Counted from the first letter of the stretch, positions 54,147 to 63,979 are shown. The stretch is 64,000 nucleotides of DNA from an uncultured Bacteroidales bacterium (GCA_937906455.1 CALCYT010000046.1:62001-126000); one strand, 5' to 3'. Program-made: numbers and translations. Notes: generated by a model from the letters alone, not told the origin.

Positions 54147-55442
54147 TTATTTGTTATTCTTTTGTCTCTCATGACGATAGAGATGAGCCGGTTCGATGTT
54201 CATCTTCTCGCCTTCCAGCAATGTGATGACGCCGTCAACAGGTTTGTTTCTGTCAACATCTTCCACTCTCTCAGCCTCAAGTCTCTTCTTAAGTGCCTGA
54301 CATTCAGGGCAGTTGCATTCGCTATGATATTCGGCCGGTTCGGTGTAGGTGGTGATGACACCCTCAAAGTTACGCAGCACCACTCTGCCTGGCGACTGTG
54401 AGATGACGTACTGTGGCATGACTGGTGTCTTGCCGCCGCCACCTGGAGCATCGACGACAAATGTCGGGACGCAGAAGCCAGATGTGTGGCCTCGGAGACC
54501 TTCGATAATCTCTATACCTTTCGACACTGGGGTTCTGAAATGCTCCAATCCCATCGAGAGGTCGCACTGATATATATAATAAGGTCTCACGCGCATCTTC
54601 ACGAGGTCGTGTACGAGGTTTCTCATCACATAAACGCAGTCGTTGACGCCACGGAGCAACACGCTCTGGTTGCCAAGCGGAATGCCGGCGTTGGCGAGTC
54701 TCTCACATGCCGCAAATGACTCAGGTGTCACCTCATTCGGATGGTTGAAATGTGTGTTGATCCAAACTGGATGGTATTTCTTCAACATGTCGCAAAGCTC
54801 CGGAGTGATACGCTGCGGACATACCACCGGTGTACGTGTGCCAAGACGAACAATCTCCACATGTTTAATCTGACGGAGACGACCGATGATATATTCCAAC
54901 TTCTTGTCGCTTACCATCAAGGCGTCGCCGCCTGACAGCAACACGTCGCGGACACATTCTGTCTTCTCTATGTATTCCAATGCCTTCTCAATACGATCTG
55001 CCGGTGACTCGTCGTCCTTCTGACCTGCAAAACGACGGCGTGTGCAATGACGGCAGTACATCGAGCACATGTCGGTGATGAGGAACAACACTCTGTCTGG
55101 ATAACGATGTGTCAGTCCTGGCACTGGCGAGTCCTCGTCCTCATGCAAGGGGTCAAGCAAGTCGGCGCGCGCGATATGTGTCTCAGCAGCCGTTGGGATG
55201 CACTGGCGACGCACCGGGTCGTTCGGGTCGTCAGGGTTGATGAGACTCAGATAATAAGGCGTGATGGCCATTCGCAAAGTCGAAAGGGTCTTCTTCACAC
55301 CTTCCTCCTCAGCCGAGGTCAACACCACATATTTCTTCAACTCCTCAAGTGTCTCAATGCGGTTCTTAACCTGCCATTTCCAGTCGTTCCACTGCTCGTC
55401 AGTGACTCCCGGAAACATTGTTTTTCTTCTTGATTCTCCCAT
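54147..55442 (-). CDS. kamA: Lysine 2,3-aminomutase
   Basis: 431 residues. Radical-SAM enzyme with cluster cysteines C126, C130, C133 in [11 protein letters not shown] lysine K338 in [10 protein letters not shown], and a C-terminal metal site (CNCPEC). Converts L-lysine to L-beta-lysine, the first step of the pathway. The start matches the KamA N-terminus. 66 bases downstream of kdd, with a heptamer array in the gap. Confidence 0.97.
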   Translation of the reverse strand: MGESRRKTMFPGVTDEQWNDWKWQVKNRIETLEELKKYVVLTSAEEEGVKKTLSTLRMAITPYYLSLINPDDPNDPVRRQCIPTAAETHIARADLLDPLHEDEDSPVPGLTHRYPDRVLFLITDMCSMYCRHCTRRRFAGQKDDESPADRIEKALEYIEKTECVRDVLLSGGDALMVSDKKLEYIIGRLRQIKHVEIVRLGTRTPVVCPQRITPELCDMLKKYHPVWINTHFNHPNEVTPESFAACERLANAGIPLGNQSVLLRGVNDCVYVMRNLVHDLVKMRVRPYYIYQCDLSMGLEHFRTPVSKGIEIIEGLRGHTSGFCVPTFVVDAPGGGGKTPVMPQYVISQSPGRVVLRNFEGVITTYTEPAEYHSECNCPECQALKKRLEAERVEDVDRNKPVDGVITLLEGEKMNIEPAHLYRHERQKNNK

Positions 55443-55453
55443 TTTTTTAAGAA

Positions 55454-55511
55454 TTTAGAAGTCTGAAGACAGAAGCCAGAATTCTGACTACTGTCTCCTG
55501 TCTTCTGATTA
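55454..55511 (-). repeat. Heptamer arrays in inverted pair between kdd and kamA
   Basis: GAAGTCT, GAAGACA, GAAGCCA units pass into the complementary GTCTCCT, GTCTTCT units. GAAGACAG and CTGTCTTC can pair. The kdd stop is at the end of the array. Confidence 0.8.
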
Positions 55512-56582
55512 AGCATAAAGTTCTTCAAAAATCTTACGGAGTTTCGGACTCTCACGGAGTTCCTGCAAGGTGAACTCGGCGTGACCTTTGGTGTAGCCGT
55601 TACCCATAATCATATTCACGTCTGAGCCGATACCTTCAGCACCCAATGAAGCCTTTGTGAAGCTTGTCGCCATTGAGAAGAAATAGACGACGCCGTCGTC
55701 CTTTGTGCAGAGTACAGCTGTCATCTCCTGATCCGGCACGTTGACGCAGTTGATGGTGACATCGGCCATCTTGCCGTTTGTAAGTCTCTCGACGAGTTCA
55801 TAAACCTGAACCGGTGTCATGCCTGCCGCGCTTTCCACGATGTCGCAGAAGCCGAGGTCTTTGATGCGCTGTGTTGACTTAGGGCTGTTGGCGATGCCGA
55901 TGACCTTACCTGTCACGCCGACGCGTTTCTTCGCCTCGTATGCGCAGAGCATACCCGACTTGCCGCCAGCACCGAGGATGACGACGGTCTGTCCGTATTG
56001 GCAGAGTTTTGCTGTCTGCGCCGGAGCACCGGCGACGTCCAATGCCGACAATGCGAGCTTCTCAGGCATGTCGTTCGGAATCTTTGCGTAAATGCCGCTC
56101 TCGAAAAGGATAGCCTTACCTTTGATGTCAACCTGGTCAACATCTGGGCGGATGGCTAAAATCTCATCGATGCGGAGAGGTGTCAGTGACAACGACACCA
56201 ATGTGGCGATGCGGTCGCCTTCCTTCAGGTCGATCTTGCCTTTCAAGGCGTCACCAATCTTCTCTACTTTGCCGAGGAGCATGCCACCAGAGCCTGTCCT
56301 GCGGTTGCGGTGCTTGCCTTGAAGCTCCACATTGAGGAACATCTCTTTCTTCACCTCTTCCATAATCTTATCCTCTGATGCGCCAGGACCAGCCTGCTGC
56401 TTGGCGTAGTTGTGGATGTCGGTGAATGAGGCCGAGTCGATATTCAAAGTCTGGACGTCAATCAAAATCTCGTTGTCCCAGATTTCGTCCATGTTGTTGT
56501 CGAGTTTGTTAGCTGGTTGTGGTAGAACGCCTTTGGGTTCAATCACGCGGTGTGTACCGTATTTGTTTCCGTGTTTCTGCAT
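55509..56582 (-). CDS. kdd: L-erythro-3,5-diaminohexanoate dehydrogenase
   Basis: 357 residues with a Rossmann motif VVILGAGGKSGMLCAYEAKK (about 200) and the family N-terminus GTHRVIEPKGVLPQPA. Oxidises and deaminates 3,5-diaminohexanoate to 5-amino-3-oxohexanoate with NAD. Next step after the missing-subunit aminomutase KamDE. Downstream of kce across a palindromic repeat. Confidence 0.93.
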   Translation of the reverse strand: MQKHGNKYGTHRVIEPKGVLPQPANKLDNNMDEIWDNEILIDVQTLNIDSASFTDIHNYAKQQAGPGASEDKIMEEVKKEMFLNVELQGKHRNRRTGSGGMLLGKVEKIGDALKGKIDLKEGDRIATLVSLSLTPLRIDEILAIRPDVDQVDIKGKAILFESGIYAKIPNDMPEKLALSALDVAGAPAQTAKLCQYGQTVVILGAGGKSGMLCAYEAKKRVGVTGKVIGIANSPKSTQRIKDLGFCDIVESAAGMTPVQVYELVERLTNGKMADVTINCVNVPDQEMTAVLCTKDDGVVYFFSMATSFTKASLGAEGIGSDVNMIMGNGYTKGHAEFTLQELRESPKLRKIFEELYA

Positions 56583-56642
56583 AATTCTTTTAATTTTAAT
56601 TTGTTATTTAATAACTTTAACTTTGTTTTCTGATTAATTCAC

Positions 56643-56727
56643 GTCATTTCGGGTGCAGCGAAGCGGAATCGGAAATCTTCTTTCATTGAGGGAGATTTCT
56701 CCACTCCCTGCGGTCGGTCGAAATGAC
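56643..56727. repeat. Full palindromic element between kce and kdd
   Basis: 85 bp bounded by GTCATTTCG and CGAAATGAC, with inner GAAATC and GATTTC arms; inside the transcribed lysine operon. Confidence 0.9.
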
Positions 56728-56737
56728 AAAAAGAGAA

Positions 56738-57568
56738 CTATCTCTTCTTAAGCCCCAAGATTTCGCGAGCTTCATCTGATGTCGCAATCGGGCGGCCGAG
56801 TTCTTTCGCCAATCTCACGACCTTCTCCACGAGTTCGCCGTTTGATTTTGCGAGAACGCCTTTCGACAGATAGAGGTTGTCCTCGAAGCCCACGCGCACG
56901 TTGCCGCCCATGGCTATTGCTGCCGCTGCCATCGGGAAAGCATGGCGACCGACACCCGTCACCGTCCATGTGGAGCCGGCCGGGATGCCGTTGACGAGCC
57001 AGCAGAGGTTAGGCACTGTCGCAGGTGTGCAGCCAGGAACGCCGAGCACAAAGTTGAATTGCATCGGTGCGCCAGGCACTTCGCCCTTGCGAGCCATGTT
57101 GAGGATGGTGTCAAGGTGTCCCATCTCGAAACATTCGTATTCTGGCTTGATGCCACGTTCCATCATGCGTTTGCCGAAGGCGCGCATCGTCGGCATGGTG
57201 TTGTCGAAAATCTCATCGCCGAAGTTGCACGTGCCGCAGTCAAGTGTCGCCATCTCGGGCAGCGGGTCAGTGTCTGTTGACTGTAAACGCTCGTCGGGAG
57301 TCATTCCCACGGCACCGCCTGTCGATGGTATCAAGATGACATCAGGGCATACTTTCAGGATAGCCTCTTCGCATTCTTGGAAACGACCGCGATCCTGTGT
57401 GGGAGTGCCGTCGTCCCAACGGACGTGGAGGTGTACTATGGCGGCGCCGGCATCGACGGCCGACTTTGCCTCGCGTACTATTTCCTCAACGGTGTAAGGA
57501 ACATTCGGATTCTGTTCTTTAGTTACTTCTGCACCGCAGATAGCAGCTGTAATAATCAATTTATCCAT
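56738..57568 (-). CDS. kce: 3-keto-5-aminohexanoate cleavage enzyme
   Basis: 276 residues from the ATG at 57568 (MDKLIITAAICGAEVTKEQ); 17 further codons are open upstream but the family begins here. DUF849/BKACE fold: zinc His in IVHLHVRWDDG and FEMGHL. Converts 5-amino-3-oxohexanoate and acetyl-CoA to 3-aminobutyryl-CoA and acetoacetate. 11 bases after kal. Confidence 0.93.
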   Translation of the reverse strand: MDKLIITAAICGAEVTKEQNPNVPYTVEEIVREAKSAVDAGAAIVHLHVRWDDGTPTQDRGRFQECEEAILKVCPDVILIPSTGGAVGMTPDERLQSTDTDPLPEMATLDCGTCNFGDEIFDNTMPTMRAFGKRMMERGIKPEYECFEMGHLDTILNMARKGEVPGAPMQFNFVLGVPGCTPATVPNLCWLVNGIPAGSTWTVTGVGRHAFPMAAAAIAMGGNVRVGFEDNLYLSKGVLAKSNGELVEKVVRLAKELGRPIATSDEAREILGLKKR

Positions 57569-57579
57569 ATTCTTGCTTC

Positions 57580-57978
57580 TTATCTCTGAATTCTCTGACA
57601 TTCTTTCTTCACCACGCATGTTCCGCTTGCGCGTGCCACTATGATAGGCTCAGCCAGCACATCGGCAGCCGAGTCGCTGATGTCGGGACGCGGGACGATG
57701 ACCTTACGGGCCACAAACTCCATCTTACGTGAGGTGTTGCCTATCTTGGTGACCCAGCCTTCAGCCTCAATGAAATCGCCGGCATAGACAGGAGCCAAAA
57801 ACTCGATATTGTCGTATGCACAGAACAAGCCTTCGTCACCGTCTGTCTGAATTAACAATTCCGTGGCGACATCACCGAAGAGATGCACCATATGTGCACC
57901 GTCAACCAAATTGCCGCCGTAATGAGCATCTTTTGCACTCATTCTCAATCTCAATAACGATCTATATTCTTTCTCCAT
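57580..57978 (-). CDS. kal: 3-aminobutyryl-CoA ammonia lyase
   Basis: 132 residues, hot-dog fold ([36 protein letters not shown]). Removes ammonia from 3-aminobutyryl-CoA to give crotonyl-CoA. Lies between atoD and kce; a heptamer array separates it from atoD. Confidence 0.92.
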   Translation of the reverse strand: MEKEYRSLLRLRMSAKDAHYGGNLVDGAHMVHLFGDVATELLIQTDGDEGLFCAYDNIEFLAPVYAGDFIEAEGWVTKIGNTSRKMEFVARKVIVPRPDISDSAADVLAEPIIVARASGTCVVKKECQRIQR

Positions 57979-57983
57979 ATCTT

Positions 57984-58021
57984 AAATCTTCTTACTTCTG
58001 TCTTCTAACTTCTTACTTCTC
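57984..58021 (-). repeat. Heptamer array at atoD 3' end
   Basis: On the minus strand GTAAGAA, GTTAGAA, GACAGAA, GTAAGAA units. The atoD stop TAA lies inside the first unit. Confidence 0.85.
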
Positions 58022-58663
58022 AACATAAATAGCATCTACATAAATTCCCGAAGCGTGAACATGTTCAGGAGCGATCTCTCCGACTTTCACGAGTTTCTCA
58101 GCCTCAACGACGACATAGTCGGCCGCTGTAGCCATCAAAGGGTTGAAGTTGTTGGTTGTTCCAAGGAACACCATGTTGCCGAACTCATCGACGATGTTGG
58201 CGCGCAAGAACGCTATGTCGGCCTTGAGAGGTTTCTCGAGGAGGTAGTCTTTGCCATCAACTTTCACGATATCTTTGCCATCTTGCATGATGGTGCCGAG
58301 ACCTGTCGGGGTGAGCACTCCGCCAAGACCTGCGCCGTAGGCTCTGATGCGCTCCGCCAGTGTACCTTGTGGCACGTATTCAACCTCAAGAGTGCCGGCG
58401 TTTTTCTGAGCCGCCGTCTCTTTATTGGTACCTGTGTGCGACACTATGGCTTTCTTAACCTGATGATTGGCAACGAGTTTGCCATGCGCAATGTTGTCGT
58501 AAGCGGTGTCGTTGGCGATGATTGTCAAGTTTTTAACACCTTTCTCGACAATGGCGTCGATGATTTGCACTGCGCTTCCCACTCCGAGGAATCCGCCGAA
58601 CATAATTGTCATGCCGTCATGAACCTTCTCAACGGCCTGCTCTAATGTAATCTGCTTATTCAT
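58013..58663 (-). CDS. atoD: Acetoacetate/butyrate CoA-transferase subunit A
   Basis: 216 residues with the alpha-subunit signature (GMTIMFGGFLGVGSAVQIIDAI) and the C-terminal DYVVVEAEKLVKVGEI. It moves CoA between acetoacetate and butyryl- or acetyl-CoA, but only as a heteromer with AtoA (beta), which supplies the catalytic Glu. AtoA normally follows directly; here kal follows. First gene of the operon, with a good promoter. Confidence 0.92.
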   Translation of the reverse strand: MNKQITLEQAVEKVHDGMTIMFGGFLGVGSAVQIIDAIVEKGVKNLTIIANDTAYDNIAHGKLVANHQVKKAIVSHTGTNKETAAQKNAGTLEVEYVPQGTLAERIRAYGAGLGGVLTPTGLGTIMQDGKDIVKVDGKDYLLEKPLKADIAFLRANIVDEFGNMVFLGTTNNFNPLMATAADYVVVEAEKLVKVGEIAPEHVHASGIYVDAIYVEK

Positions 58664-58724
58664 AACTGTTTATATTTTAATTTGATTGATTTTTAACTTA
58701 AAACTAATTAATGAAAATTTGCTG

Positions 58725-58755
58725 CAAATTTACGGATAATTTTTGAATAACACAA
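58725..58755 (-). promoter_or_regulatory. Promoter of the lysine-fermentation operon
   Basis: On the minus strand TTG (58753-58755) and TAAATTTG (58725-58732) with 20 bases between; about 60 bases before the atoD start. Confidence 0.75.
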
Positions 58756-58781
58756 ACATTATTAATAAATATTTTAAAAAC

Positions 58782-58809
58782 AAAAGGACGCCTTCAACGA
58801 CATCCTTTT
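58782..58809 (-). terminator. Terminator after the GreA/Nudix gene
   Basis: On the minus strand AAAAGGA pairs with TCCTTTT, followed by GTTTTT. Separates the GreA/Nudix gene from the lysine operon promoter. Confidence 0.6.
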
Positions 58810-58846
58810 TATACGTTCAATAATCTTGTTCTAAGCTCGATTTTCT

Positions 58847-59893
58847 CTAATCTCTCGCAAAGACATTCAAATAATCTTTTTCCTCCGGCATCTTCAGCAA
58901 TTCCTCCTCCGAATGCAAAAGATAAACGTAAACGAGTTCTTTCTCGCTATTCGTCTCACGAATATATTGTTTCTTGAATTTCGGTTTAACGCCTGTTAGT
59001 CCTAACGTTTCCGACATTTTACGTTTCAGCGTTTTCTCGGGTGTCTCACCAAAAGACATATGCCACCAGTATCTCCGCGTCACCTCTCCTTTATTATTAA
59101 TGACGTGCAGATGCACCGATGGATGCAAAATCTTATTCCCTTGGTGCAGTTCCATATGCAACGCCCGACCAACTATCAGCCCTCTCTCATTCACAACAGG
59201 AAGAAATTCCATGATGTCTTCCTCAGGAATGAAAACACTTGGAATGTCAGTGATTTCTACACTTCGCTCAGCCTTGGCCGAACTGACATTGTTCTCTATT
59301 TCCGCCTTGGATTTGCGTGGAATCTCTTTTGATTGTGCGAAATGTGTTGAAGATTTCTCCACTCCGCCCGGCTCCTGTCGAAATGACGAAAGGTTATTGT
59401 CGTCCCGTCGAAATGATGGCGGACACTCATACCAAATACCCTGAATCTCAACCGTTTCAGTGCCTTTCGGGACTTTGATCTCGAACTTGTCGCCTACCTT
59501 TTTCCCGACTAAAGACTTTGCCACCGGCGAGATGAACGCTATCATCCCCTTGGAAAAATCGGCCTCGTCAACACCTACTATCCGCACGGTTCTGCCGTTG
59601 TATTGCACCCATGCCCCGAAACTCACGATTTCCCTGTTGGCTTTGGTCATGTCCACTTCCACGGCGGTATTAATACGTTCAATGAGCAACTTCATCTTCG
59701 CATCGATGAAATTGCTCATTATGTAGTTTCCACTTGACGCAACACGTTCATTCTCAAGGTCTTCACGCTCTTTATTCAGAGCTTCCAAGCCTTCGCGCGT
59801 CACATAGTTGGGCATGCCTTTCGGCAGATAAGCCCTTGGCGGCACCATCGGAATCTCTTCCTGGTCGCCTTCTTTGATAAAGCCCCTGCTCAT
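58847..59893 (-). CDS. GreA/GreB-like domain fused to a Nudix domain
   Basis: 348 residues. Residues about 28-155 are GreA-like: a shortened N-terminal coiled coil (LNKEREDLENERV ... ) without the usual DLSENAEY tip, then the GreA C-terminal fold (SFGAWVQYNG, VGVDEADFSKGMIAFISPVAKSLVGKKVGD). Residues about 225-345 are Nudix-like (NERGLIVGRALHMELHQGNKILHPSVHLHVIN), but the box GETPEKTLKRKMSETLGL has lost most catalytic Glu. The linker (about 160-215) is largely encoded by palindromic-repeat halves. Probably acts at RNA polymerase or as a regulator; catalytic ability of either part is doubtful. Overlaps the 56-residue gene by one base. Confidence 0.75.
   Translation of the reverse strand: MSRGFIKEGDQEEIPMVPPRAYLPKGMPNYVTREGLEALNKEREDLENERVASSGNYIMSNFIDAKMKLLIERINTAVEVDMTKANREIVSFGAWVQYNGRTVRIVGVDEADFSKGMIAFISPVAKSLVGKKVGDKFEIKVPKGTETVEIQGIWYECPPSFRRDDNNLSSFRQEPGGVEKSSTHFAQSKEIPRKSKAEIENNVSSAKAERSVEITDIPSVFIPEEDIMEFLPVVNERGLIVGRALHMELHQGNKILHPSVHLHVINNKGEVTRRYWWHMSFGETPEKTLKRKMSETLGLTGVKPKFKKQYIRETNSEKELVYVYLLHSEEELLKMPEEKDYLNVFARD
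59251..59273 (-). repeat. Palindromic element fragment in the GreA/Nudix gene
   Basis: Minus-strand GAGCGAAGTGTAGAAATC matches the element core; read in frame as AERSVEI. Confidence 0.6.
59351..59416 (-). repeat. Palindromic element half copies in the GreA/Nudix gene
   Basis: AGATTTCTCCACTCCG to TCGAAATGAC (59351-59387), followed by a second partial GTCGAAATGA (59407-59416). Read in frame as the linker residues about 160-181. Confidence 0.85.
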
Positions 59894-60063
59894 CAGTTAA
59901 GCATAATGTCAACCGTCCCGATTCTCGTGCCGACACACTCGTATGTGGCGGCATATTGGAGAATGGTGTTCAGCACCTTACGGCTTGGCTGCATCTCGGC
60001 GCACATCTCGCACACCACCTCTTTGACTTCATCTTCAAATAACAGTGTAGAATTTAAACCCAT
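59893..60063 (-). CDS. Small 56-residue protein upstream of GreA/Nudix
   Basis: ATG at 60063, stop TGA at 59893-59895 overlapping the next ATG (TGATG). Sequence starts MGLNSTLLFEDEVKE, contains CEMC, and ends NTILQYAATYECVGTRIG. The C-terminal pattern ILxYAxxYEC...G resembles short Bacteroidota proteins of unknown function. Coupling to the next gene and the conserved-looking pattern support a true gene. Confidence 0.65.
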   Translation of the reverse strand: MGLNSTLLFEDEVKEVVCEMCAEMQPSRKVLNTILQYAATYECVGTRIGTVDIMLN

Positions 60064-60157
60064 AGGCAAATGATTTCGTTTATTTTTGAAATCATAACGC
60101 CTGTTAACATACGTTTATTTTACACCTGTAAAAAAAAATGTTAATAAATTTTAACAA

Positions 60158-60745
60158 TTATTTTATCGTTAGCTGTAAATGTTTCTCTTTAGCCATCTTG
60201 CGGAGATTTATCAGGGCATAGCGCATGCGTCCCAAAGCGGTGTTGATGCTCACATTCGTCGAATCGGCAATCTCCTTGAACGACATGTCGGCATACATTC
60301 TCATGGTGAGGACTTCGCGTTGCTCTTCGGGGAGGAACTCAATCATTTTGCGCACATCGTTATGAATCTGCTCTGTGATGATTTGCTCTTCTATCGACGG
60401 GTCCATAAACCTCGCGTTGTCAAGCATATCGTAGTCTTCCTTGGTGGCATCAACCATAGGCAGACGCTTGGCTTTGCGGAAATGGTCGATAATAAGATTG
60501 TGCGCGATACGCATCGCGAACTGTATGAATTTGCCTTCTTCTTTGTACGCTCCGGCCTTTATCGTTCTGATAATCTTCAAAAAAGTGTCTTGAAAAATAT
60601 CGTCAGCGAGCTGCTTATCCTTGACAAGCATCGCAATGTACGAAAAAACTTTGTTCTGGTAACGGTCAACCAATAACTCGAAACTCGCCACATCACCATT
60701 CTGATAACGCAGCACTAATTCCTTATCGTTTAATATTTCAGACAT
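60158..60745 (-). CDS. ECF-type sigma-70 factor
   Basis: 195 residues from the ATG at 60745 (MSEILNDKELVLRYQNGD); 11 more codons are open upstream. Region 2 (FELLVDRYQNKVFSYIAMLVKD, DDIFQDTFLKII) and region 4 (LPEEQREVLTMRMYADMSFKEIAD, SINTALGRMRYALINLRKM) are present; no region 3. Directs RNA polymerase to a specific promoter set. No anti-sigma gene is adjacent. Divergent from uvrA. Confidence 0.9.
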   Translation of the reverse strand: MSEILNDKELVLRYQNGDVASFELLVDRYQNKVFSYIAMLVKDKQLADDIFQDTFLKIIRTIKAGAYKEEGKFIQFAMRIAHNLIIDHFRKAKRLPMVDATKEDYDMLDNARFMDPSIEEQIITEQIHNDVRKMIEFLPEEQREVLTMRMYADMSFKEIADSTNVSINTALGRMRYALINLRKMAKEKHLQLTIK

Positions 60746-60850
60746 AAGTCCCCCTTTTTTAAGGTTATACAATTTCAAAAAGGGTAAAAATCGTCGATAG
60801 CGTCTCTCCTATTTTTATTGGTTGAACAATATTTATGTCTAAATTTTTTG

Positions 60851-60858
60851 CAAATATA
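60851..60858 (-). promoter_or_regulatory. -7 box for the ECF sigma gene
   Basis: TATATTTG on the minus strand, about 105 bases before the start. No clear TTG upstream. Confidence 0.4.
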
Positions 60859-60929
60859 AAACATTTTTTAATATGATGCGAAATTTTTTTGTAATTTCGT
60901 GCAATTTTTTTGAGGTATTATAGTTGGCA

Positions 60930-63716
60930 ATGGACAAATTAGAGAAAATAGAGATTCACGGAGCGAGAGTTAACAACTTGAAAAACATTAGCTTAAGCAT
61001 TCCAAAGAACAAACTTGTCGTGATAACCGGCCTGTCGGGTTCAGGGAAGTCATCTTTGGCGTTCGACACTATTTATGCCGAGGGGCAACGCCGTTATGTG
61101 GAAAGTCTCAGTGCCTATGCCCGTCAGTTCATGGGCCGACTAAGCAAACCTGACGTCGATTTGATTACAGGGCTCTCGCCTGCCATCGCCATACAACAGC
61201 GCACCATGACGAGCAACCCGCGTTCAACCGTAGGAACCACCACCGAGATATACGAATATCTCAAACTGTTGTACGCTCGTATCGGTCACACATATTCGCC
61301 ATTGTCGGGCAAAGAGGTGAAACGTCACCAGGTTGGCGATGTGGTTGATTTCATCCTCAGCAAAAAAGGCAAAGCGGTTTACATCCTCGCACCTATTGAT
61401 ATACCGGAGGGCAGAACGCTTCAAGAACATCTCGGGATATTGCTTCAGCAAGGCTTTAACAGATTGATTGTCAATGACAAGGTTGTCAGAATCGAGGATT
61501 ATTTAAAAGGGAATGGCAAAAACAAGCCCCAAAATATCCGCATAATGGTTGACCGCCTGAAGGTCGGCGAGCACTCCTCGGAATTGATTGGACAATTGTC
61601 GGATTCGGTGCAGACCGCCTTTTATGAAGGCAGGGACAATTGCATCATTCTTGTTGACAATGAAGAATTTACATTTTCATCGCGTTTTGATGCCGACGGG
61701 ATGACATTCGAGCCGCCCACGACACACCTATTCTCTTTCAACAACCCTTACGGAGCCTGCAAGACATGCGAGGGTTTCGGCACCGTCATCGGCATTGACG
61801 AGGATTTGGTAGTCCCCGACAAGTCGCTCTCAATCTATGATAACGCCATTGCCTGCTGGCGAGGCGAGAAAATGAGCTATTTCCGCGACGAACTCATCAG
61901 AAAAGCCCATTATTTCGACTTCCCTGTACACAAGCCGTATTTTGAGCTTACAGAGGAACAAAAAGAAGTGCTTTGGAAGGGCAACAAATACTTCATGGGC
62001 ATCAATGACTTTTTCAAAGACGTTGAAAACCAATCATATAAGATTCAATATCGAGTGATGCTGGCACGTTACCGAGGCAAGACAATTTGTCCGGAATGCC
62101 ACGGAAAACGACTGAGAAATGAGGCTAACTATGTGAAAATCAACAACAAAAGCATCACCGAGATAGCGACTATGCCAATCAGTGAGTTGCAAGTGTTCTT
62201 TGACACATTAAAACTCTCAGAATCAGAAGGTTCCATCGCCGAGAGACTCTTAATCGAAATCAAGAACCGCATCGGATTTCTGATGGAGGTAGGTTTAGGT
62301 TATCTGACCTTGAACCGCGCGTCAAACACCCTTTCAGGCGGCGAGGCGCAAAGAATCAATTTGGCGACATCGTTAGGCAGCAGTCTCGTCGGCTCAACGT
62401 ACATTTTAGATGAGCCGAGCATAGGCTTGCATTCACGTGACACTCAACAACTTATAAAGGTTTTAAAACGACTTCGCGACATCGGGAACACTGTGATTGT
62501 TGTCGAGCATGACGAGGAGATCATCCGCGCCGCCGACCAGATAATCGATATAGGTCCGTATGCCGGCAGATTCGGCGGCGCGCTGGTTTTTCAAGGTGAC
62601 ATCAGCACCATGGAACAAGACGGACAATCGCTTACAGCACAGTATCTCACCGGAAAAATGGAGATTCCGCTGCCAAAACATCGCCGCAAATGGCATAACG
62701 CCATAGAATTTGTCGGCTGTCTTGAACATAACCTCAAGAATATCAATGTTATAATACCGTTGAACGTACTCACTGTGGTGACGGGAGTCAGCGGCTCCGG
62801 AAAATCATCGCTGGTCAACAACATCATCTACACTTCACTGAGAAAACATTTTGGAGGCACCGCCGACAAAACCGGCTCGTTTGGCTCGATAAAAGGTAGC
62901 ATCCAAGCGATACAATCGGTGGAATTGATCGACCAAAACCCCATTGGGAAGTCAACACGCTCAAATCCTGTGACTTACGTCAAGGCATTCGATGACATAA
63001 GAAACCTTTTCGCGGAACAAAAACTCGCTAAAATGCGCGGCAACAAAGCGGGATATTTCTCTTTTAACGTCCCCGGAGGCAGATGCGACAACTGCGAGGG
63101 CGAAGGCATACTCAAAGTCGAGATGCAGTTTATGGCCGATGTCTTCCTCGAATGTGACGTATGCCATGGAAAACGCTACAAAGAGGAGGCTCTTGAGATA
63201 AAATTCCTCGACAAAAACATTTACGACATCCTCGAAATGAGCATAGACGAGGCTTTGGAGTTTTTCAGCCAACCCAATGAGTTTAAAAACATAACAGAGC
63301 GTATCGTCATGAAACTCAAGCCATTACACGACGTGGGACTCGGCTATCTCAAAATGGGACAACCTTCTTCAACCCTTTCTGGCGGCGAGGCGCAACGTAT
63401 CAAATTAGCCTCATTCTTAGTCAACGGCACAAGTGAAAGACCCACATTGTTTATTTTCGACGAGCCCACCACCGGACTTCATTTCCATGATGTCAACAAG
63501 CTCTTGAAAGCATTTGAGGCATTGATAAACAACGGGCATTCGCTCATTGTTATCGAACACGACCCCGATGTGATAAAGACGGCAGACTGGGTCATTGACC
63601 TCGGACCCGAAGGCGGCGACAAGGGCGGACACATAGTGTTTGCTGGCACTCCGGAAAATCTGACAAAATGTAGTGAAAGCTATACCGCAAAGGTTCTGGC
63701 AAAGAAGCTAAACTAA
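60930..63716 (+). CDS. uvrA: Excinuclease ABC subunit A
   Basis: 928 residues from the ATG at 60930 (an in-frame TTG two codons earlier is rejected). Two ABC ATPase modules: Walker [14 protein letters not shown] and [13 protein letters not shown], signatures [12 protein letters not shown] and [12 protein letters not shown], Walker [13 protein letters not shown] and [12 protein letters not shown]. Zinc fingers CKTCEGFG ... CPECHGKR and CDNCEGEG ... CDVCHGKRY. Recognises DNA lesions with UvrB in nucleotide excision repair. Confidence 0.98.
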   Translation: MDKLEKIEIHGARVNNLKNISLSIPKNKLVVITGLSGSGKSSLAFDTIYAEGQRRYVESLSAYARQFMGRLSKPDVDLITGLSPAIAIQQRTMTSNPRSTVGTTTEIYEYLKLLYARIGHTYSPLSGKEVKRHQVGDVVDFILSKKGKAVYILAPIDIPEGRTLQEHLGILLQQGFNRLIVNDKVVRIEDYLKGNGKNKPQNIRIMVDRLKVGEHSSELIGQLSDSVQTAFYEGRDNCIILVDNEEFTFSSRFDADGMTFEPPTTHLFSFNNPYGACKTCEGFGTVIGIDEDLVVPDKSLSIYDNAIACWRGEKMSYFRDELIRKAHYFDFPVHKPYFELTEEQKEVLWKGNKYFMGINDFFKDVENQSYKIQYRVMLARYRGKTICPECHGKRLRNEANYVKINNKSITEIATMPISELQVFFDTLKLSESEGSIAERLLIEIKNRIGFLMEVGLGYLTLNRASNTLSGGEAQRINLATSLGSSLVGSTYILDEPSIGLHSRDTQQLIKVLKRLRDIGNTVIVVEHDEEIIRAADQIIDIGPYAGRFGGALVFQGDISTMEQDGQSLTAQYLTGKMEIPLPKHRRKWHNAIEFVGCLEHNLKNINVIIPLNVLTVVTGVSGSGKSSLVNNIIYTSLRKHFGGTADKTGSFGSIKGSIQAIQSVELIDQNPIGKSTRSNPVTYVKAFDDIRNLFAEQKLAKMRGNKAGYFSFNVPGGRCDNCEGEGILKVEMQFMADVFLECDVCHGKRYKEEALEIKFLDKNIYDILEMSIDEALEFFSQPNEFKNITERIVMKLKPLHDVGLGYLKMGQPSSTLSGGEAQRIKLASFLVNGTSERPTLFIFDEPTTGLHFHDVNKLLKAFEALINNGHSLIVIEHDPDVIKTADWVIDLGPEGGDKGGHIVFAGTPENLTKCSESYTAKVLAKKLN

Positions 63717-63979
63717 GACCAAGCGTCATAGCCACCGTCAGGATGACGATAATCCATCAGCCATTCATACGCATCCGAACTGCCATCACCGTTAGCATAG
63801 GCCTCTTCCATAATGTCGGCGACAACAGCGAGTGATATGTCAGTCTCAGTCTCCAATATTATGCCTATCTCATATAAGGCATCATAATCGTTTTCCTCGT
63901 ATGCTCTTCGGTATAAATCATCTGGAATTTCGACCTCAAAATCACTTTCCTCATACTCATCGTAATAGCTCTTTTTCAT
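63713..63979 (-). CDS. Small acidic protein, unknown
   Basis: 88 residues from the ATG at 63979 (MKKSYYDEYEESDFEVEIPDD); the frame is open 6 codons further. Acidic and Tyr-rich, with two helix-like stretches (YRRAYEENDYDALYEIGIIL and ISLAVVADIMEEAYANGD) that faintly recall Sel1/TPR units. No family recognised. Its last 4 bases overlap the uvrA stop region on the opposite strand. Confidence 0.6.
   Translation of the reverse strand: MKKSYYDEYEESDFEVEIPDDLYRRAYEENDYDALYEIGIILETETDISLAVVADIMEEAYANGDGSSDAYEWLMDYRHPDGGYDAWS

Noticed and set aside
58847..59893. GreA/Nudix as a pseudogene because of the repeats
   Set aside because: The frame is open throughout, both domains keep their hydrophobic patterns, and the gene is coupled to an upstream small gene.
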